Assembly: GCF_023065955.2 (NCBI RefSeq)
Contig: NW_026623008.1
Coordinates: 13,980,501 to 14,044,500 of the forward strand
Source of the DNA: Ursus arctos
Taxonomy: Eukaryota; Chordata; Mammalia; Carnivora; Ursidae
Length of the DNA: 64,000 bases
Direction: 5' to 3'
Shown here: positions 22,660 to 33,430 of the stretch, in pieces
Numbering within the stretch: position 1 is the first letter of the stretch
Layout of the letters: each line of letters opens with the position of its first letter
Position numbers and translations under genes: made by a program
Notes under the pieces: model-generated
The model's input: the letters and a program-made list of their open reading frames with translations, nothing else
Databases searched by the model: none
What the model was told of the DNA's origin: nothing

Positions 22660-23073
22660 TAAAGATTTTATTTATTTATTTATTTAAAAGATTTTATTTA
22701 TTTATTTGAGAGAGAGCGAGAGTGAGGGAACACAAGCAGTGAGGGGAGCAGCAGAGAGAGAGGGAGAAGCAGACTCCCCACTGAGAAGGGAGCCCAATGT
22801 GGGGCTAGATCCCAGGACCCTGGGAACATGACCTGAGCTGAAGGCAGATGCTTAACTGACTGAGCCACCCAGGTGCCCCTATTTATTTCTTTTTACAGAG
22901 AGAGAGAGTGCACAGGAGGAGGGGCAGAGGGAGAGACGGAGAGAGAGAGAATCTCGAGCAGACTCCATGCTTAGTGGGAAGGCGGCATGGGGCTGGATCT
23001 CACCACCCTGAGATCATGACCTGAGCTGAAATCAAGAGCTGGACCGCTTATGACTCAGCCACACAGGTGCCCC
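22660..23073 (-). mobile_element. CAN-SINE (outer), split by an inner SINE
   Basis: The tail side is at 22660-22692 and the body at 22880-23073, ending GCCACACAGGTGCCCC. It is diverged and was interrupted by the element at 22693-22879. Confidence 0.85.
22693..22879 (-). mobile_element. CAN-SINE (inner), nested in the tail of another
   Basis: Complete reverse copy ending GCCACCCAGGTGCCCC. The ATTTATTT words on both sides are the duplicated tail of the outer SINE. Confidence 0.9.
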
Positions 23074-23224
23074 TTTTCTTTTTCTTTAGTGTAGACCATA
23101 GGTTCTGGAATTCTGTGGCCTCTATGGGTACCTGACCACTGGAAGTCAGAGCCTCCCGAGGTTAGTTCCCTGTTCTCTCTTGCAAGCCCACCGGCGGCAA
23201 CCAGCTTCCTGGTCATTTTGGAAC

Positions 23225-23480
23225 AGCACGCAAAGGAGGCAGCTTGATGGAACAGAAAGAGCTCTGGATTAATTCCTTGGGGAGCTCTGGAAGTGTTCGG
23301 CTGTGTGACCTTAGGCAGGTGAATTTACCTCTCTGATCCTCAGTCTCTTCATTGGCAAGATTATTTCTACTTCATAAGTCTGTTAGGAAGACTCAGCGAG
23401 AGACTTCATGTAAAGCAGTTAGCGTGGAGCTTGTCATGTCATAAGTACTCAGTAAATACGTGCCCGCCATTATGATGGTA
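23225..23480 (+). repeat. MIR
   Basis: Forward MIR: GAAAGAGCTCTGGATTAATT, GGCTGTGTGACCTTAGGCAG, CCTCTCTGATCCTCAGTCTC and CATAAGTACTCAGTAAATAC. Confidence 0.85.
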
Positions 23481-25327
23481 CAAATGGGGTTGTCATTGGC
23501 AACTAAAACCTGGGTGGAGGTTTTTTCCTTGGTGGAGGGCCCAAGAACTAGACGGAATGTGAGTGGAGGTGAGTGGGGAGAGAATGTTCTTTCCCTATCC
23601 TACTGGCAACTGTCCCAAGCGGCGCATGCCCGAGGCCAGCTCGGAAATGCTGAACGATTTCCATTGTTTGCTCATCCTGGGAAGACAGGGTGTTCTTCCA
23701 GCCCACCTGGCCTTGGCTTAAGAGCGGGCACAGGCATTTGTGCACACACTCACGCACACTCTCATCGTGAGGAGTAACAATAGCATGGGTAACCCAGAGT
23801 TGCCCTGGAAATACCTTTACAAGAAACGAAGGCAGGCACCCAGATTTCAAGAACAGCTATTTGCATACATCCTTCTGTTTTGAGTTTTCTCCGTGTGAGC
23901 TCGGAGGGGATGTGACTCTGGTCCCCTGCTCAGGGGCCCAGCAGTGCCCCAGTTCCTGGGCTTCGGGGTCTTAGGAATAATCCCACCCAATCAGCTCATT
24001 CCAGGGAAAATGAAACGCAGAGAGGCAAAGCATCTTGCTGGGCCACACATACCCATGGGGCCAGGATCATGCCTTTGGGCCCCAGCGGCTGACTTCTCTC
24101 ATCACTCTCTGACAGAGGTACAATTTCCATGAATGAGTGCCCAACCTGCACCTGTCATCCTCCCAGGAGGCCAGGCGGGGCGGGGAAAGGACAACAGATT
24201 GAGCCCAGGTAGCCCCTCTGAGGTTTCAAGTCTGCTTCCCAATTATGAGGCCTTTGGAGGGAAACAAGGTGTCATCTCCCAACCTCCACTCCCCTGCACC
24301 CCAAAGTCCCCCCTCTGGCTGAGACCCAATCCTGGCAACCATGGAAAGTCATTCCCTCCAGCAGAAGCATTTCAGACAACTGTGACTGTCAGGGCAAGGC
24401 AGGAGATGGGTTATTGTCAAGAACCGTTGGATTTATGGGGCCTCTTATCTTTATGACAAAAGCTCAGATGGCAATTGAAATGCAATCATACAGGAAAAGC
24501 AACACCCGTAGAGAGCTGGTTCTGTAGTGGGACCGCACATCCGATGGGCACTGGGACCTGCTGTTGGGTGGGGGCGGGGCGGGAGTCCTTGTAACCCTGA
24601 GATTCTCTGTGAAGCCAGAGCCCAATGACATGGGGCTGGGCAATCTGGTGGGGGTGCTGGGAGCATTTCCCAGACTCCCCTACATCCTCTCCACCCCTCC
24701 CCAACTATGCTGACTCAATGTGGGACCCCCGGCAGCCTCAGAACCGCTCCTTCACACAAATTCTCTCCCTATAACCCTGGGGGTGACTCAGGCGACAGCC
24801 AAACCACCAGGACCTTTGTCGAGGTGGACGAGCATGAGGCGGGCCGCACAGGACTTGCCACGGGCTCTGACTTCCCAGGAGGAAAAATGTGTCACAGCCA
24901 CAGATCTGAACAGACTGCCCCAAACACAAAAGACCAAACCAAAACAAAGCGAGAGAATAAAACCAGCTCCATAAATTGCAGAAAGGGCGCCTTGGTTCTA
25001 TTTGCTCTGCAATAAGTTCATCAACGTATATAAAGAAAAGCCAGGAGCATTAGAGTAAGAGGAATAGGAAGCCCCTTGTGACGTCCAAGTAATCTGTCCG
25101 CTGTCCCCGACCCCGCGCGGTTTAGACGTGCTGCGCCCTGGGCAGACGTAAGTCTATCATCCGGGTACCTAGTTCTTGACCCAGCACAGCCACCCGGCTG
25201 TGGCTTGCAAGTCCCGCTGGCATGTAATCCCCCAGGGCAACCAGCCTTCGTTCAGAGCCCCTTCACCTGTTCACTGTCAGCCTAATGGGGCCCAACAGGC
25301 AGCAGGTGCCGTCCACTCGGAGCGCAC
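23480..25327. other. Intergenic DNA including the RNF186 3' flank
   Basis: The RNF186 3'UTR must begin at 25327 and run leftward. On the minus strand I find no AATAAA or ATTAAA within the first 850 bases; the nearest variants are two CATAAA hexamers around 24432-24455. A degenerate MIR is possible near 24000-24070. Confidence 0.5.
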
Positions 25328-26044
25328 TCAGGCAATGGAAGAGATCTCGCTGTGTTTCCGTCCTCTGCAGAAAAGAGTCCTGGGGGAGGGCCAGCAGCTG
25401 CCCTGGCTGCCAGGATGACAGCAGAAGAGGGAGGACATTAACAGGGCCAAGGTGATAATGAAGGCGAGTGCCCACCGGATGATGCCCAGGTGGATGAAGG
25501 GCAGGATGAGGAAGACGAGCAAGACCAGGAGGAGCAATTGCGCGGCCAGGTGCCGGGCCGCCACGCGGTTGGCTTCTGCCACGTCCTGCCCATCCTCTCC
25601 CACCAAGCCGGGGTGCCCTGCCGCCGAGGTGGCCGAATCTGCCAGTCCCTGAGGACAGAGCCGCACCTCTGGGCATGGCCGGCCCAGCCACCCCACCACG
25701 GCCTCGTGGTCACGCAGGCTGCAGATGAGGCCCCCGGGGACAGAGGTGGCCTGGCGGCACAGCGGGCAGGTGATGGACCAGGTGTTGTCCTGTACGTACA
25801 GCAGGAGCTTGAGGCAGACGGCACAGAAGGAGTGCTGGCAGCCCAGCAGCTTGGCAGGCCGGGTACAGCTGTAGGGCTCCCGGCACACCAAGCACTCCAT
25901 GTCGCCCTCTGCCGAGCCGCAGTGCCCGCCAGCAGGGCCCGCGACCTTGGGGGTGGTGGCGGTGGCTGTGGTGGCGGTGGCTCTTGCGGAGGTGGGCTGG
26001 GGCTGCTCCGGGGCTGGCTGCTGCGGGACCTCGGCGCAGGCCAT
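25328..26044 (-). CDS. RNF186: RNF186, RING-type E3 ubiquitin-protein ligase, single exon
   Basis: Intronless 238-residue reading frame. A C3HC4 RING finger has zinc ligands C51, C54, C69, H71, C74, C77, C93 and C96, within ECLVCREPYSC...CQHSFCAVC...CPLC. Two adjacent hydrophobic helices follow at about 165-187 and 188-209, then a short Ser/Arg-rich cytosolic tail ending ISSIA. The N-terminus is a low-complexity Thr/Ala/Pro linker. This layout and the wording of the RING, the GGLICSLRDHEAVVG stretch and the C-terminus match mammalian RNF186 (227 aa in human), an ER/membrane-embedded ligase of intestinal and renal epithelium reported to ubiquitinate BNIP1 and occludin and to modulate ER stress. 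The start at 26044 was chosen because MAC... is the human N-terminus and has a strong context (A at -3, G at +4). The frame stays open upstream to another ATG at 26206. No frameshift or lost ligand is seen, so the gene looks functional. Confidence 0.95.
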   Translation of the reverse strand: MACAEVPQQPAPEQPQPTSARATATTATATTPKVAGPAGGHCGSAEGDMECLVCREPYSCTRPAKLLGCQHSFCAVCLKLLLYVQDNTWSITCPLCRQATSVPGGLICSLRDHEAVVGWLGRPCPEVRLCPQGLADSATSAAGHPGLVGEDGQDVAEANRVAARHLAAQLLLLVLLVFLILPFIHLGIIRWALAFIITLALLMSSLFCCHPGSQGSCWPSPRTLFCRGRKHSEISSIA

Positions 26045-26206
26045 TCTGGGCACGGAGTCAGCGGGACGTGGCAGGTCAGGGCCTGGATGTGGACAAGGGG
26101 TGTCCGCCAGCGCCACCGGGACCTGGATGCAGTCTGGCCTCAGGCCGGGCGTCTCAGCCGCCCTCTCCTCCTCGTCAGGCGCCTGGTGACAGTGACCGTC
26201 TAGCAT
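26045..26206 (-). other. In-frame upstream extension of the RNF186 frame (5'UTR or alternative N-terminus)
   Basis: The RNF186 frame continues upstream without a stop for 54 codons to an ATG at 26206, beginning MLDGHCHQAPDEEERAAETP. This ATG has G at -3 but C at +4, weaker than the ATG at 26044. The segment is acidic then Pro-rich, with no signal peptide or known domain. Known mammalian RNF186 starts at the downstream methionine, so I treat this as 5'UTR that happens to be open. A minor extended isoform is possible. Confidence 0.4.
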
Positions 26207-26287
26207 CCCTCTCCTGGGGGTGCTCGGCTTGGTTCTTGGCTTATGTCTTCTCTCGAGTTATTATTATTTCTTTTCTCGAAACCTAGG

Positions 26288-26300
26288 GTTAATCAGTAAC
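26288..26300. promoter_or_regulatory. HNF1-type palindromic site upstream of RNF186
   Basis: GTTAATCAGTAAC differs from the HNF1A/B consensus GTTAATNATTAAC at one position. It lies 244 bases upstream of the RNF186 start codon in otherwise unremarkable DNA. HNF1 factors drive intestinal and kidney epithelial genes, which fits RNF186 expression, so this is a plausible promoter or proximal-enhancer element. Whether it is inside the transcribed leader or upstream of it cannot be told without a mapped start site. Confidence 0.5.
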
Positions 26301-26925
26301 TCGCGAACCTGGAGACCTGGAGTTGCCCGATAGGAAGGCCGAAGGGGGCAGGGCCCGCGCTGTGAGTCAGGACTTTCCTCTTGGGACCATGTCCCTCAGG
26401 AGCACCAGCAAGATGGGGGCTGATGAGCTTTGAGATGCATTAGGATCCCCACCCCCCGCCCCTGGAGCCTTTAAAAATGCAGATCCCTAGGCCCCAAACT
26501 CAAAGACGGTGATCTGCCGGCAGGTCTGGATGGGATCTAAGAATCTCTGGGCACAGTGAACAGACATCTCATCATGATGCTGAGGCCGGTGGCCGGGGGA
26601 ACCCACTTGGAGAAACCCCACCCTAGCCAGGTTTCAGACAAAACTCTCCAGATGTCAAGATGGGTGGGAAACGGTTTTGCGCTTTGAGCACATATGCCAA
26701 CAGGTGGCCTTGTGAAAAAGAGAGAAATGAAGGGAAAGAAAACTCTGGGTGGCGGGCTGTAGGGTGAGGGGAAGAAAGCCCAGGCCAACACGGAAAAACC
26801 CAAACCCAAACTGCTCGCGGGTCTTCAGTGCACCTGCTACTATAGCCAGTTCCTTTTTCGTCCCGGCAGCTGGATGGACAGCGACAGATTCACGAGCGTC
26901 ACACTCGGGGCCCACTTTGCCTCCA
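26301..26925. other. RNF186 upstream flank with a MER5-like remnant
   Basis: 26410-26600 resembles an old hAT MITE (GAGATGCATTAGGATCCCCA, TTTAAAAATGCAGATCCCTA, GGATCTAAGAATCTCTGG). The remainder is unassigned. Confidence 0.5.
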
Positions 26926-26929
26926 AATG

Positions 26930-27075
26930 CCTAACTATAGGTGCCATTTGTTGTACGCTAGGCACATACATCTTCGGGGTTGTAATAGCCGCTGCCCTTT
27001 ATTTGGGATTACTTTGAGCCAAGCCCCGTGCCAGGGACCCTCCTCTGCCGTCTCCTGGGGTCCCGGCACAGCCTG
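26930..27075 (-). repeat. MIR fragment
   Basis: Reverse MIR end: TGTAATAGCCGCTGCCCTTT, ATTTGGGATTACTTTGAGCC and AAGCCCCGTGCCAGG. Confidence 0.6.
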
Positions 27076-27795
27076 CAAGGGAGGCACTGTGAGGCCCAGG
27101 AGCAAAGACAGGGTGTGGTCCAGGCAGGCCAGCTGGCAGCCTCCCAAGTGGACTTCCATGGGGCCAGGGCCCTGTGGAATCTACCAGGACCCAAGGTCAG
27201 GTTCCCAGGAACTCAATCTCGCCAGCTCACACGGCCTCCCGGCAGCCGGCTCCACCTACCAGGACTCAGGTGGGATGGACGGACGTAAGCAGCGTGTAGT
27301 TAAGAAAATGTAATTCCCCCTACTTTGCCCTGAACATCAGAGGGTGGGGTGGCACAATCCACTCCCTCACGTAGGCTGCATCGACTCCAGGAGGACCTGC
27401 CTGATGGTCCTTCACTGCTCATGTCACCTGCTGAGGTCCACACAGAGTCTAGCTCTTTTGATTCAACTCTTCCCTCCACCCCAAGGGGCAGGCCCTGCAC
27501 TCCTGCTTCACCCTGCCCCACTGCCACACCCCAGGCTTCTGTCTCCAAAATCCAATCCCCAAATTCGACTTCTGCCAAGGTATTTCTTCTTGGCCTTCAG
27601 CTTGACAATTGGTTGTTTCTTTCCACTAATGTTTTCCCCCAGATCAAGCTGAAGGGGGCCCTGGATCTGACGCTGGGTGTCTTGTTGTAACCCCATGCCC
27701 GGCATCCATTTTCCCTTCTCCAGGGGCCTGTTTTTCTTTGAGGCAACCCCTGCGGACCACTGTCATTCTGTATGGTTCCCACTCTGCGGAAGGGG
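27075..27795. other. Unassigned intergenic DNA
   Basis: No repeat or exon recognised. Opposing frames of 61-128 codons overlap each other and carry no domain. Confidence 0.35.
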
Positions 27796-27799
27796 GAAG

Positions 27800-28105
27800 G
27801 GGATGTGATTCCGGGCAGACCGATCAGTGTATTCCATCCTATTGGCTGCAGGTGATTTCAGACACCGGCATGCGATCTTAACCCAAGCCAATGAGATTCA
27901 CCTCCGGAACTTCTGTTGAGAAGCTTCTCTTACTGCTAGGTCTCCAAACTGGAGGATGGAACCCTGGGGCCGCTAAGAACACAGGGTGCAGAGAACCTGC
28001 CTGAGAGTAAGGCCAGCACAAAAGAAAGACGAGAAGAGAATCAGAAACCCTGATGACAATTGTTTGAATGCCTGGATCCAGCCATACCTGCTGCATAAAG
28101 ATAGT
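27800..28105 (+). repeat. Old interspersed repeat, family not named (copy 3)
   Basis: Reverse complement of the 18.5-kb copy's family: ACCCAAGCCAATGAGATTC, GAACCTGCCTGAGAGTAAGG, CCAGCACAAAAGAAAGACG, CCTGATGACAATTGTTTGAA and CTGGATCCAGCCATACCTG. Confidence 0.55.
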
Positions 28106-28610
28106 GCTCTATCTTTGGATTTTTTAAGTTATATTAACCTATAAAATCCACCCCTATTTTTATTCTTCAACCAGCTCAAGTAGGATTTCTGTCCCTTGCG
28201 TGAGAAAGACTTCTGAGTAACATAGCAACAGATGAAGAAAAGAAGCCTTTACTTGCTGTCTGACCCAGGGTCAAGCGTCGTAAGACAATCAGCCTGTACG
28301 TGGCCAAGAGTGAACTAATGCCTGTGTGTTTCTAAGCTCAAAGGGACTCTGTCTTTTCGCTGCTTTGACTCACGTCGTATACTACTCCTTTGTGTTTGCT
28401 AGACCCTAGGAAGGGTCAGGGATGGAGGAGGAAAAATTTGTTGAGCTGCATTATTTATAATGAGAAATAGAAAATCGGGTGGACAACACAATGATGTCAG
28501 TGTGGCTAGTGCCCCCCCACCCTGGCTAGCCAGCTCTACAGAAAGCCAGATAATCAAGAAGGTCCCTGGGTGACCTTGATATCAGACCAAGGGAAGCTAT
28601 TTACGGGTAG
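28105..28610. other. Unassigned intergenic DNA
   Basis: No feature recognised. Confidence 0.4.
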
Positions 28611-28630
28611 TGTCTAAAGAAGAACCTTTT

Positions 28631-28827
28631 TTTTTTTTTAAGATTTTATTTATTTATTTGACAGAGAGAGAGACACCCAGTGAGAGAGGGAACACAAGCA
28701 GGGGGAGTGGGAGAGGAAGAAGCAGGCTTCCAGCGGAGGAGCCTGATGTGGGGCTCGATCCCACAACGCCGGGATCACGCCCTGAGCCGAAGGCAGATGC
28801 CTAACGACTGAGCCACCCAGGCGCCCC
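28631..28827 (-). mobile_element. CAN-SINE, young
   Basis: Near-consensus reverse copy with perfect 13-base duplication AGAAGAACCTTTT at 28618 and 28831. Confidence 0.97.
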
Positions 28828-28880
28828 TACAGAAGAACCTTTTGATACCAATGGGCAACCGCCTTTAAGAAAGTATATTA

Positions 28881-29075
28881 GGGGACACCTGGGTGGCTCA
28901 GTTGGTTAAGCGTCTGCCTTTGGCTCAGGTCGTGATCCCAGAGTCCTGGGATCGAGCCCCATGTGGGGCTCCCTTGCTCAGTGGACAGCCTGCTTCTTCC
29001 TCTGCCCCTCACCCCACTCGTGCTCTCTCTCTTGCTTGCTCTCTCTCAAATAAATCAATAAATAATGTTAAAAAG
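28881..29075 (+). mobile_element. CAN-SINE
   Basis: Full-length forward copy of the GGCTCAGTTGGTTAAGCG variety. Target duplication AAGAAAGTATATTA (28867) / AAGAAAATATATT (29076). Confidence 0.95.
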
Positions 29076-29228
29076 AAGAAAATATATTGGTTACAACAGC
29101 CCAAATATTACAGGAAAGTAGAAAGTAGAAGAGGAAAGCTCCTTTGACTCTCGCCCCTGAGAATGACAGCTTTTAACAGCACATTCTGTCATGGTTCCTG
29201 CACCCTACCATTGCAGCTTGGGAGACAC

Positions 29229-29346
29229 TTTTTTTTCTTTTCTTTTTAGTAGGCCAACACAGGGCTTGAACTCATGACCCTGAGATCAAGATCTGGGCTG
29301 AGATCAAGAGTCGGACGCTTAACCCACCGAGCCACCTGGGCGCCCC
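29229..29346 (-). mobile_element. CAN-SINE, truncated
   Basis: Reverse copy lacking the pyrimidine-rich middle, with head GAGCCACCTGGGCGCCCC. Confidence 0.88.
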
Positions 29347-29394
29347 AACCCTTTGTTTCTTAAAGGTGTTTTGGCTTATCTATCATCTGCACTG

Positions 29395-29515
29395 GCTTTA
29401 AGTTGGACATCCAGGGCTTGTCTCTTTACTAGCTGTGTGACCTTAGGCAAGTCATTTCAACTTCATCGGGGCTCCAATTTTAAGTTGATCAACTGGAGAC
29501 ATTAACATTGTAGGA
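29395..29515 (+). repeat. MIR fragment
   Basis: TTTACTAGCTGTGTGACCTT, AGGCAAGTCATTTCAACTTC and a GGAGACATTAACATTGT end. Confidence 0.75.
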
Positions 29516-32340
29516 AATTGTGGGAGACTACTTAAGGCCCCCACCTCCATCCAACTCTGCTCAGGGAAGACTCAGTAATGTATACACCTTGCTTTGTAAC
29601 CGACCTCGACCTCCGTGTCATTGATCTCGCCCAGGGACATGGAGATAAGGCACTCGGGTGATCTGTTCAGCCAGTGGTTCGCAAGGAGGAGTGAATGTGT
29701 GCAGGGACCTGGAGCGTAGCCTGAAGCCGCGCTGTCTCAGGGCAAGTACAAAGTGTCCCTAGAGACTTAACGTGAGAATTCATCTAGGATTCTCATTCTG
29801 CTCCGTGTTATGTTTGTGCTTGCTGTAATACGAGAATTTGAAAGCTTCGAGTCCTTCCAACTCTTCAAAGAAAATATGTTTGTTTTTTTTAATTGCTGTA
29901 CAAATATGAACTCATTTGTTCTTTGTGAAACTTCTTTTTTTTTTTTCCTTTGAAGTGCAGTTTCTTGCATCTGGTGACTTCATACAACCCCGGGGCTCTA
30001 GGGAGTGTGAGCGGTATGGCCTCAAGGGAGGTTAGGCTTTCACAGCCCACTGCGAGTGGGGAAGCCAGAGCCAGTTCTCCCAATGGACCACCTGGGCTCG
30101 CCATGCTGGTCACCACGGACCCATGCCCTACAAAAACACTGCTGATCTGAGCTTTAGGCCCTGTCTCAAGTTCACTGGGGAAGGAGTGAGAAAACAGCCA
30201 TGTCATGAGGTCAAACTGCCTGATCCATGCCTGGCCTCTGATCTTGGCCAACCCACTCTCACTCTGCATTCCAGCGGCCACAGAGGGCTGTGCCCCAGCC
30301 AGACGCCCCATCGTCCCTGTTCCTCTCTGCCCTGAGCTGACTCAGCTCACACCCTTATTCCCGGATTCCTGCCTCTGTGCTCATCAGGACCCCGCCGCCT
30401 ACACCCCCACCTCACTCAGAGCATCTGTGGGTCTGAGGATGGGCTGCTGGGGGAGACAGAGGAGTGGCATTTGGAACAAAGTGACAGTATGAGGATAAGG
30501 AAGATCAAGTACGGAGGAGAGGGAGAGATGAAGCAAGAGAGACAGCATGTGCCTTGGGCACCAACTGCAGGAAGTTCGAAACTGTGCTTTGCTTTCTTTT
30601 CCTGTTTTTTAAAAAAATAATTATGTAAAAAAAATCGTGTTTATTTATAGACAATGAAATTGCTGATGACCAAAAAGAAAAAGAATATCAGTAATCAGCA
30701 GTCTCGCAGCCCACAGAGAACCCGTTTTAATTTTGAGATCTCCTTGCAGACTTCTTTTGTTGCATACTTAACACGAAAAAAATGTTTGCCCGTTACAATG
30801 GGACGCTGCTATTTATATTTTGATAATCTGTATTTTTACCTACTAGTTTATCGTACGTTTCTTTCCATATTAATACACCTACTTCAAATCATTTGTTAAG
30901 GTGGTAGGGTGTTCTGTCACACGAATACATCATATTGTCGTGAATTCAGTTCCCATGAGGACCATGTCTAGGCTTTTCCATTTTCCAACACTACAAGCAG
31001 TCCTGGGATGTGCGTCCCCGGACATGCGTTTTTCATATCTGGCCCTTTCAAAGTTTTGATGTGCACATTATCTCTCTAGCTGCCATTTCGGCTGGGGAGC
31101 GTGCGGTGGTTCAGATCCCAAACCTGGATCTAGACCGAGTCGTTGATGACTTTGCTTTAAGCCACAAAGGTTACAACTGTCAGCCGGTGAGCAGATGAAG
31201 CCACTTTTGACCAACTCAGAATCATCACTGCGCGTCTCTCCCCGAGATTTCAGAAATCAGGTAGTGATCCCCTAAGGCCACATTTTCTTTGAATTCACAG
31301 GGATGCTAGGCTCTGGACCCATTTCCCGCTGCCACCTCCAAACTTACTTTCTTGCCCCTCCTACCTCTTATCTCTTTGGCTAGCTCTAGTTCAGACTTCA
31401 ACTTGGGATTCTTCCTTGATCCCCTCTGTCTACCTCCAGAGATCTAGTCCCGAGACCCCATCCCCCTCAGTGCTCCCTCCGCTCCGTGGAGCTGAGCCAT
31501 GGGCAAAGGGAACCCCACCTTTGCACCTGGCCCAGGCCCCGAGGGGAGCACACCTTTCCCCTCATGGTGGGGATGGAGCATCTCGTGGGTTCTGAGAGGT
31601 CCTTGTCTTCGTCTTCTGTAACCTCTTTCCTGTGTCCTCCAGTTGTGTGGACTAAGAATGTGAGCCCTGGAAAAGAGGGATTTGAGGAAGAGGTGTTCTT
31701 ATTACATCACCAGAGTAGCAGAGCACCGGAAGCCTGGTCCCCATCAGACGTCATGGCCTTAGACCATATCAGTTGGCCAACTCTATTAAATGCCTGGTGG
31801 AGAGAGGTTTTACTTGGAGTTTAGCTCACCCATTCTTCCAGATCTTAATTTCTCAAACTGTGTCCATGCATCTCTAGCTTTCTGTGAGCTTCTTAAAAGG
31901 TCCTCCTGAAAAAATGGGGGTGGGTGGAGAGGAGCGTTCCAGAGACAAACATGGGAAAGAATGTATCCTTCACCTGAGCTTGGGAGATTCACATGGATGC
32001 TGGAGTGTTAAAAGCTCTTGGAAATCCCATTGTTAGAAAACCTACTTGATTATGTTTAATCCTGATTTTATCTTGACCTTCTCTGCCTGTGGAACCCATT
32101 TCCCACAGAATACTTTCGAATGCCACATGAAACTCTGGGGTACCGAGAAACAGTTTGGGAAGTGCCGTGGGATCAAGCTAAATGATCAGAAAGTTGCATT
32201 TGCCTCCATGTTTTTGAAAGGCTCTCACTGAGTTGTATTTGGGACTATTTTGTTGGCTTTTTTTTCAAAGGGCACTCTAACAAGTAGGCTTATAAAATCC
32301 ATTACTGCATGTACTTTCAGGGACGTGGCTAGGGACACCT
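29515..32340. other. Unassigned intergenic DNA, repeat-poor
   Basis: The longest stretch here without a recognised repeat. 30610-30900 is AT-rich, 31030-31200 has several CpGs and 31486-31824 is open for 112 codons, but none matches a gene or repeat I know. A reasonable place to look for conserved non-coding elements. Confidence 0.4.
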
Positions 32341-32368
32341 GTGCATGACACTACTCAGTATCACCTCT

Positions 32369-32398
<30 letters not shown>
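32369..32398 (+). repeat. (CA)n microsatellite
   Basis: About 15 CA units with one CG interruption. Confidence 0.95.
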
Positions 32399-32399
<1 letters not shown>

Positions 32400-33225
32400 T
32401 GAAATTTTTCCTTTTGGGCTAAGTGCTGGAAAAAGCTTTGTTTCCTCTGAGGGCAGATTGTGTCTGTCCACACTGCTTAGATATTCCGAACTACATATTG
32501 TAGCTTCCCACTTTTGCTTTGGCCACCAGGAAGCTCAACCATAGCCATTGTGAAATATCCCATTTAGCATTTGGTGCTGCAGTCCATCCCCATCCCCTTA
32601 GTGTACAGTTCCTATTCTAGTTTATGGTTTACTGAGTCTTGCGGTCTGATGCTCCATTTTTGGATTTATATTTCATTTGTATATATTTTTTGTAAATAAT
32701 TCCAAAATGTTTGTATGAAGAGATGTAGAAAAAAAGAAGAAAAGACATGAAGATAGAATAATTGAAGAAAAATTGGTAAATACAGTGGGGAGGGTGTGTG
32801 TGTGTCACGTGGCATTCTTTGCTTGAAATGAAGCCTCAGGGCTCTCCTCCTTCGACTCATGCTGTCCTGGATCCAGGAGCCTGGAGACAACGTGTGCCTG
32901 TCTGGGAACACCTCTCCACTTGTCCTTGGTTCACCACATTCCAGGGAGCACAGACCTGGGATCTGGACCACTGGGCCATGTTAAAATTAATCCTCCCAAG
33001 TGTGGCCTGTGACCCATTAAACTGTTCTGCAGAATGGTCAGCCCAAGGTCAGGAGGCAGCCAAACTAGCCTCTCTTTGCTCCATAATGTCCAGTCCTGGC
33101 CTTTGCAGAGTCTTCCTCCCAGGAAGACACTCTACTACAAATATTAGAGGCTCCTGGGGACCTGGGCTTTGAGTCACGGTGGGATGACTACTTTTGAGCA
33201 GACTGGCAGGTCAGACAGACCTGTG
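32400..33225. other. Unassigned intergenic DNA
   Basis: A purine-rich block at 32720-32770 is the only compositional feature. Confidence 0.4.
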
Positions 33226-33345
33226 TTTATTTTTTTAATTTTTTAAATTTAAATTCAGTTAGCCAACATCATTAGTTTTTGATATAATGTTCAATGATTC
33301 ATTAAGTTGCATATAAATTGCTATTAGTTGCGTATAAATCAGAGC
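33226..33345 (-). repeat. L1 3' tip
   Basis: AATTCAGTTAGCCAACATCA and TTAGTTTTTGATATAATGTT after a T-rich start are the reverse of the carnivore L1 3' end. Confidence 0.75.
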
Positions 33346-33430
33346 TGTGGATCTTTGAGTAGCCAAGTTAACCTCTCTGATTCTTAGCTTCCTCGTCTAC
33401 GTAATGCGGATGAAAATAGTGTCTGTGCCA
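33345..33430 (+). repeat. MIR fragment
   Basis: CAAGTTAACCTCTCTGATTC, TTAGCTTCCTCGTCTACG and GATGAAAATAGTGTC. Confidence 0.65.

Noticed and set aside
25490..26203. 237-codon plus-strand open frame antisense to RNF186
   Set aside because: It lies wholly opposite the RNF186 coding sequence and its openness follows from that gene's high G+C and codon pattern. No domain or start context supports translation.
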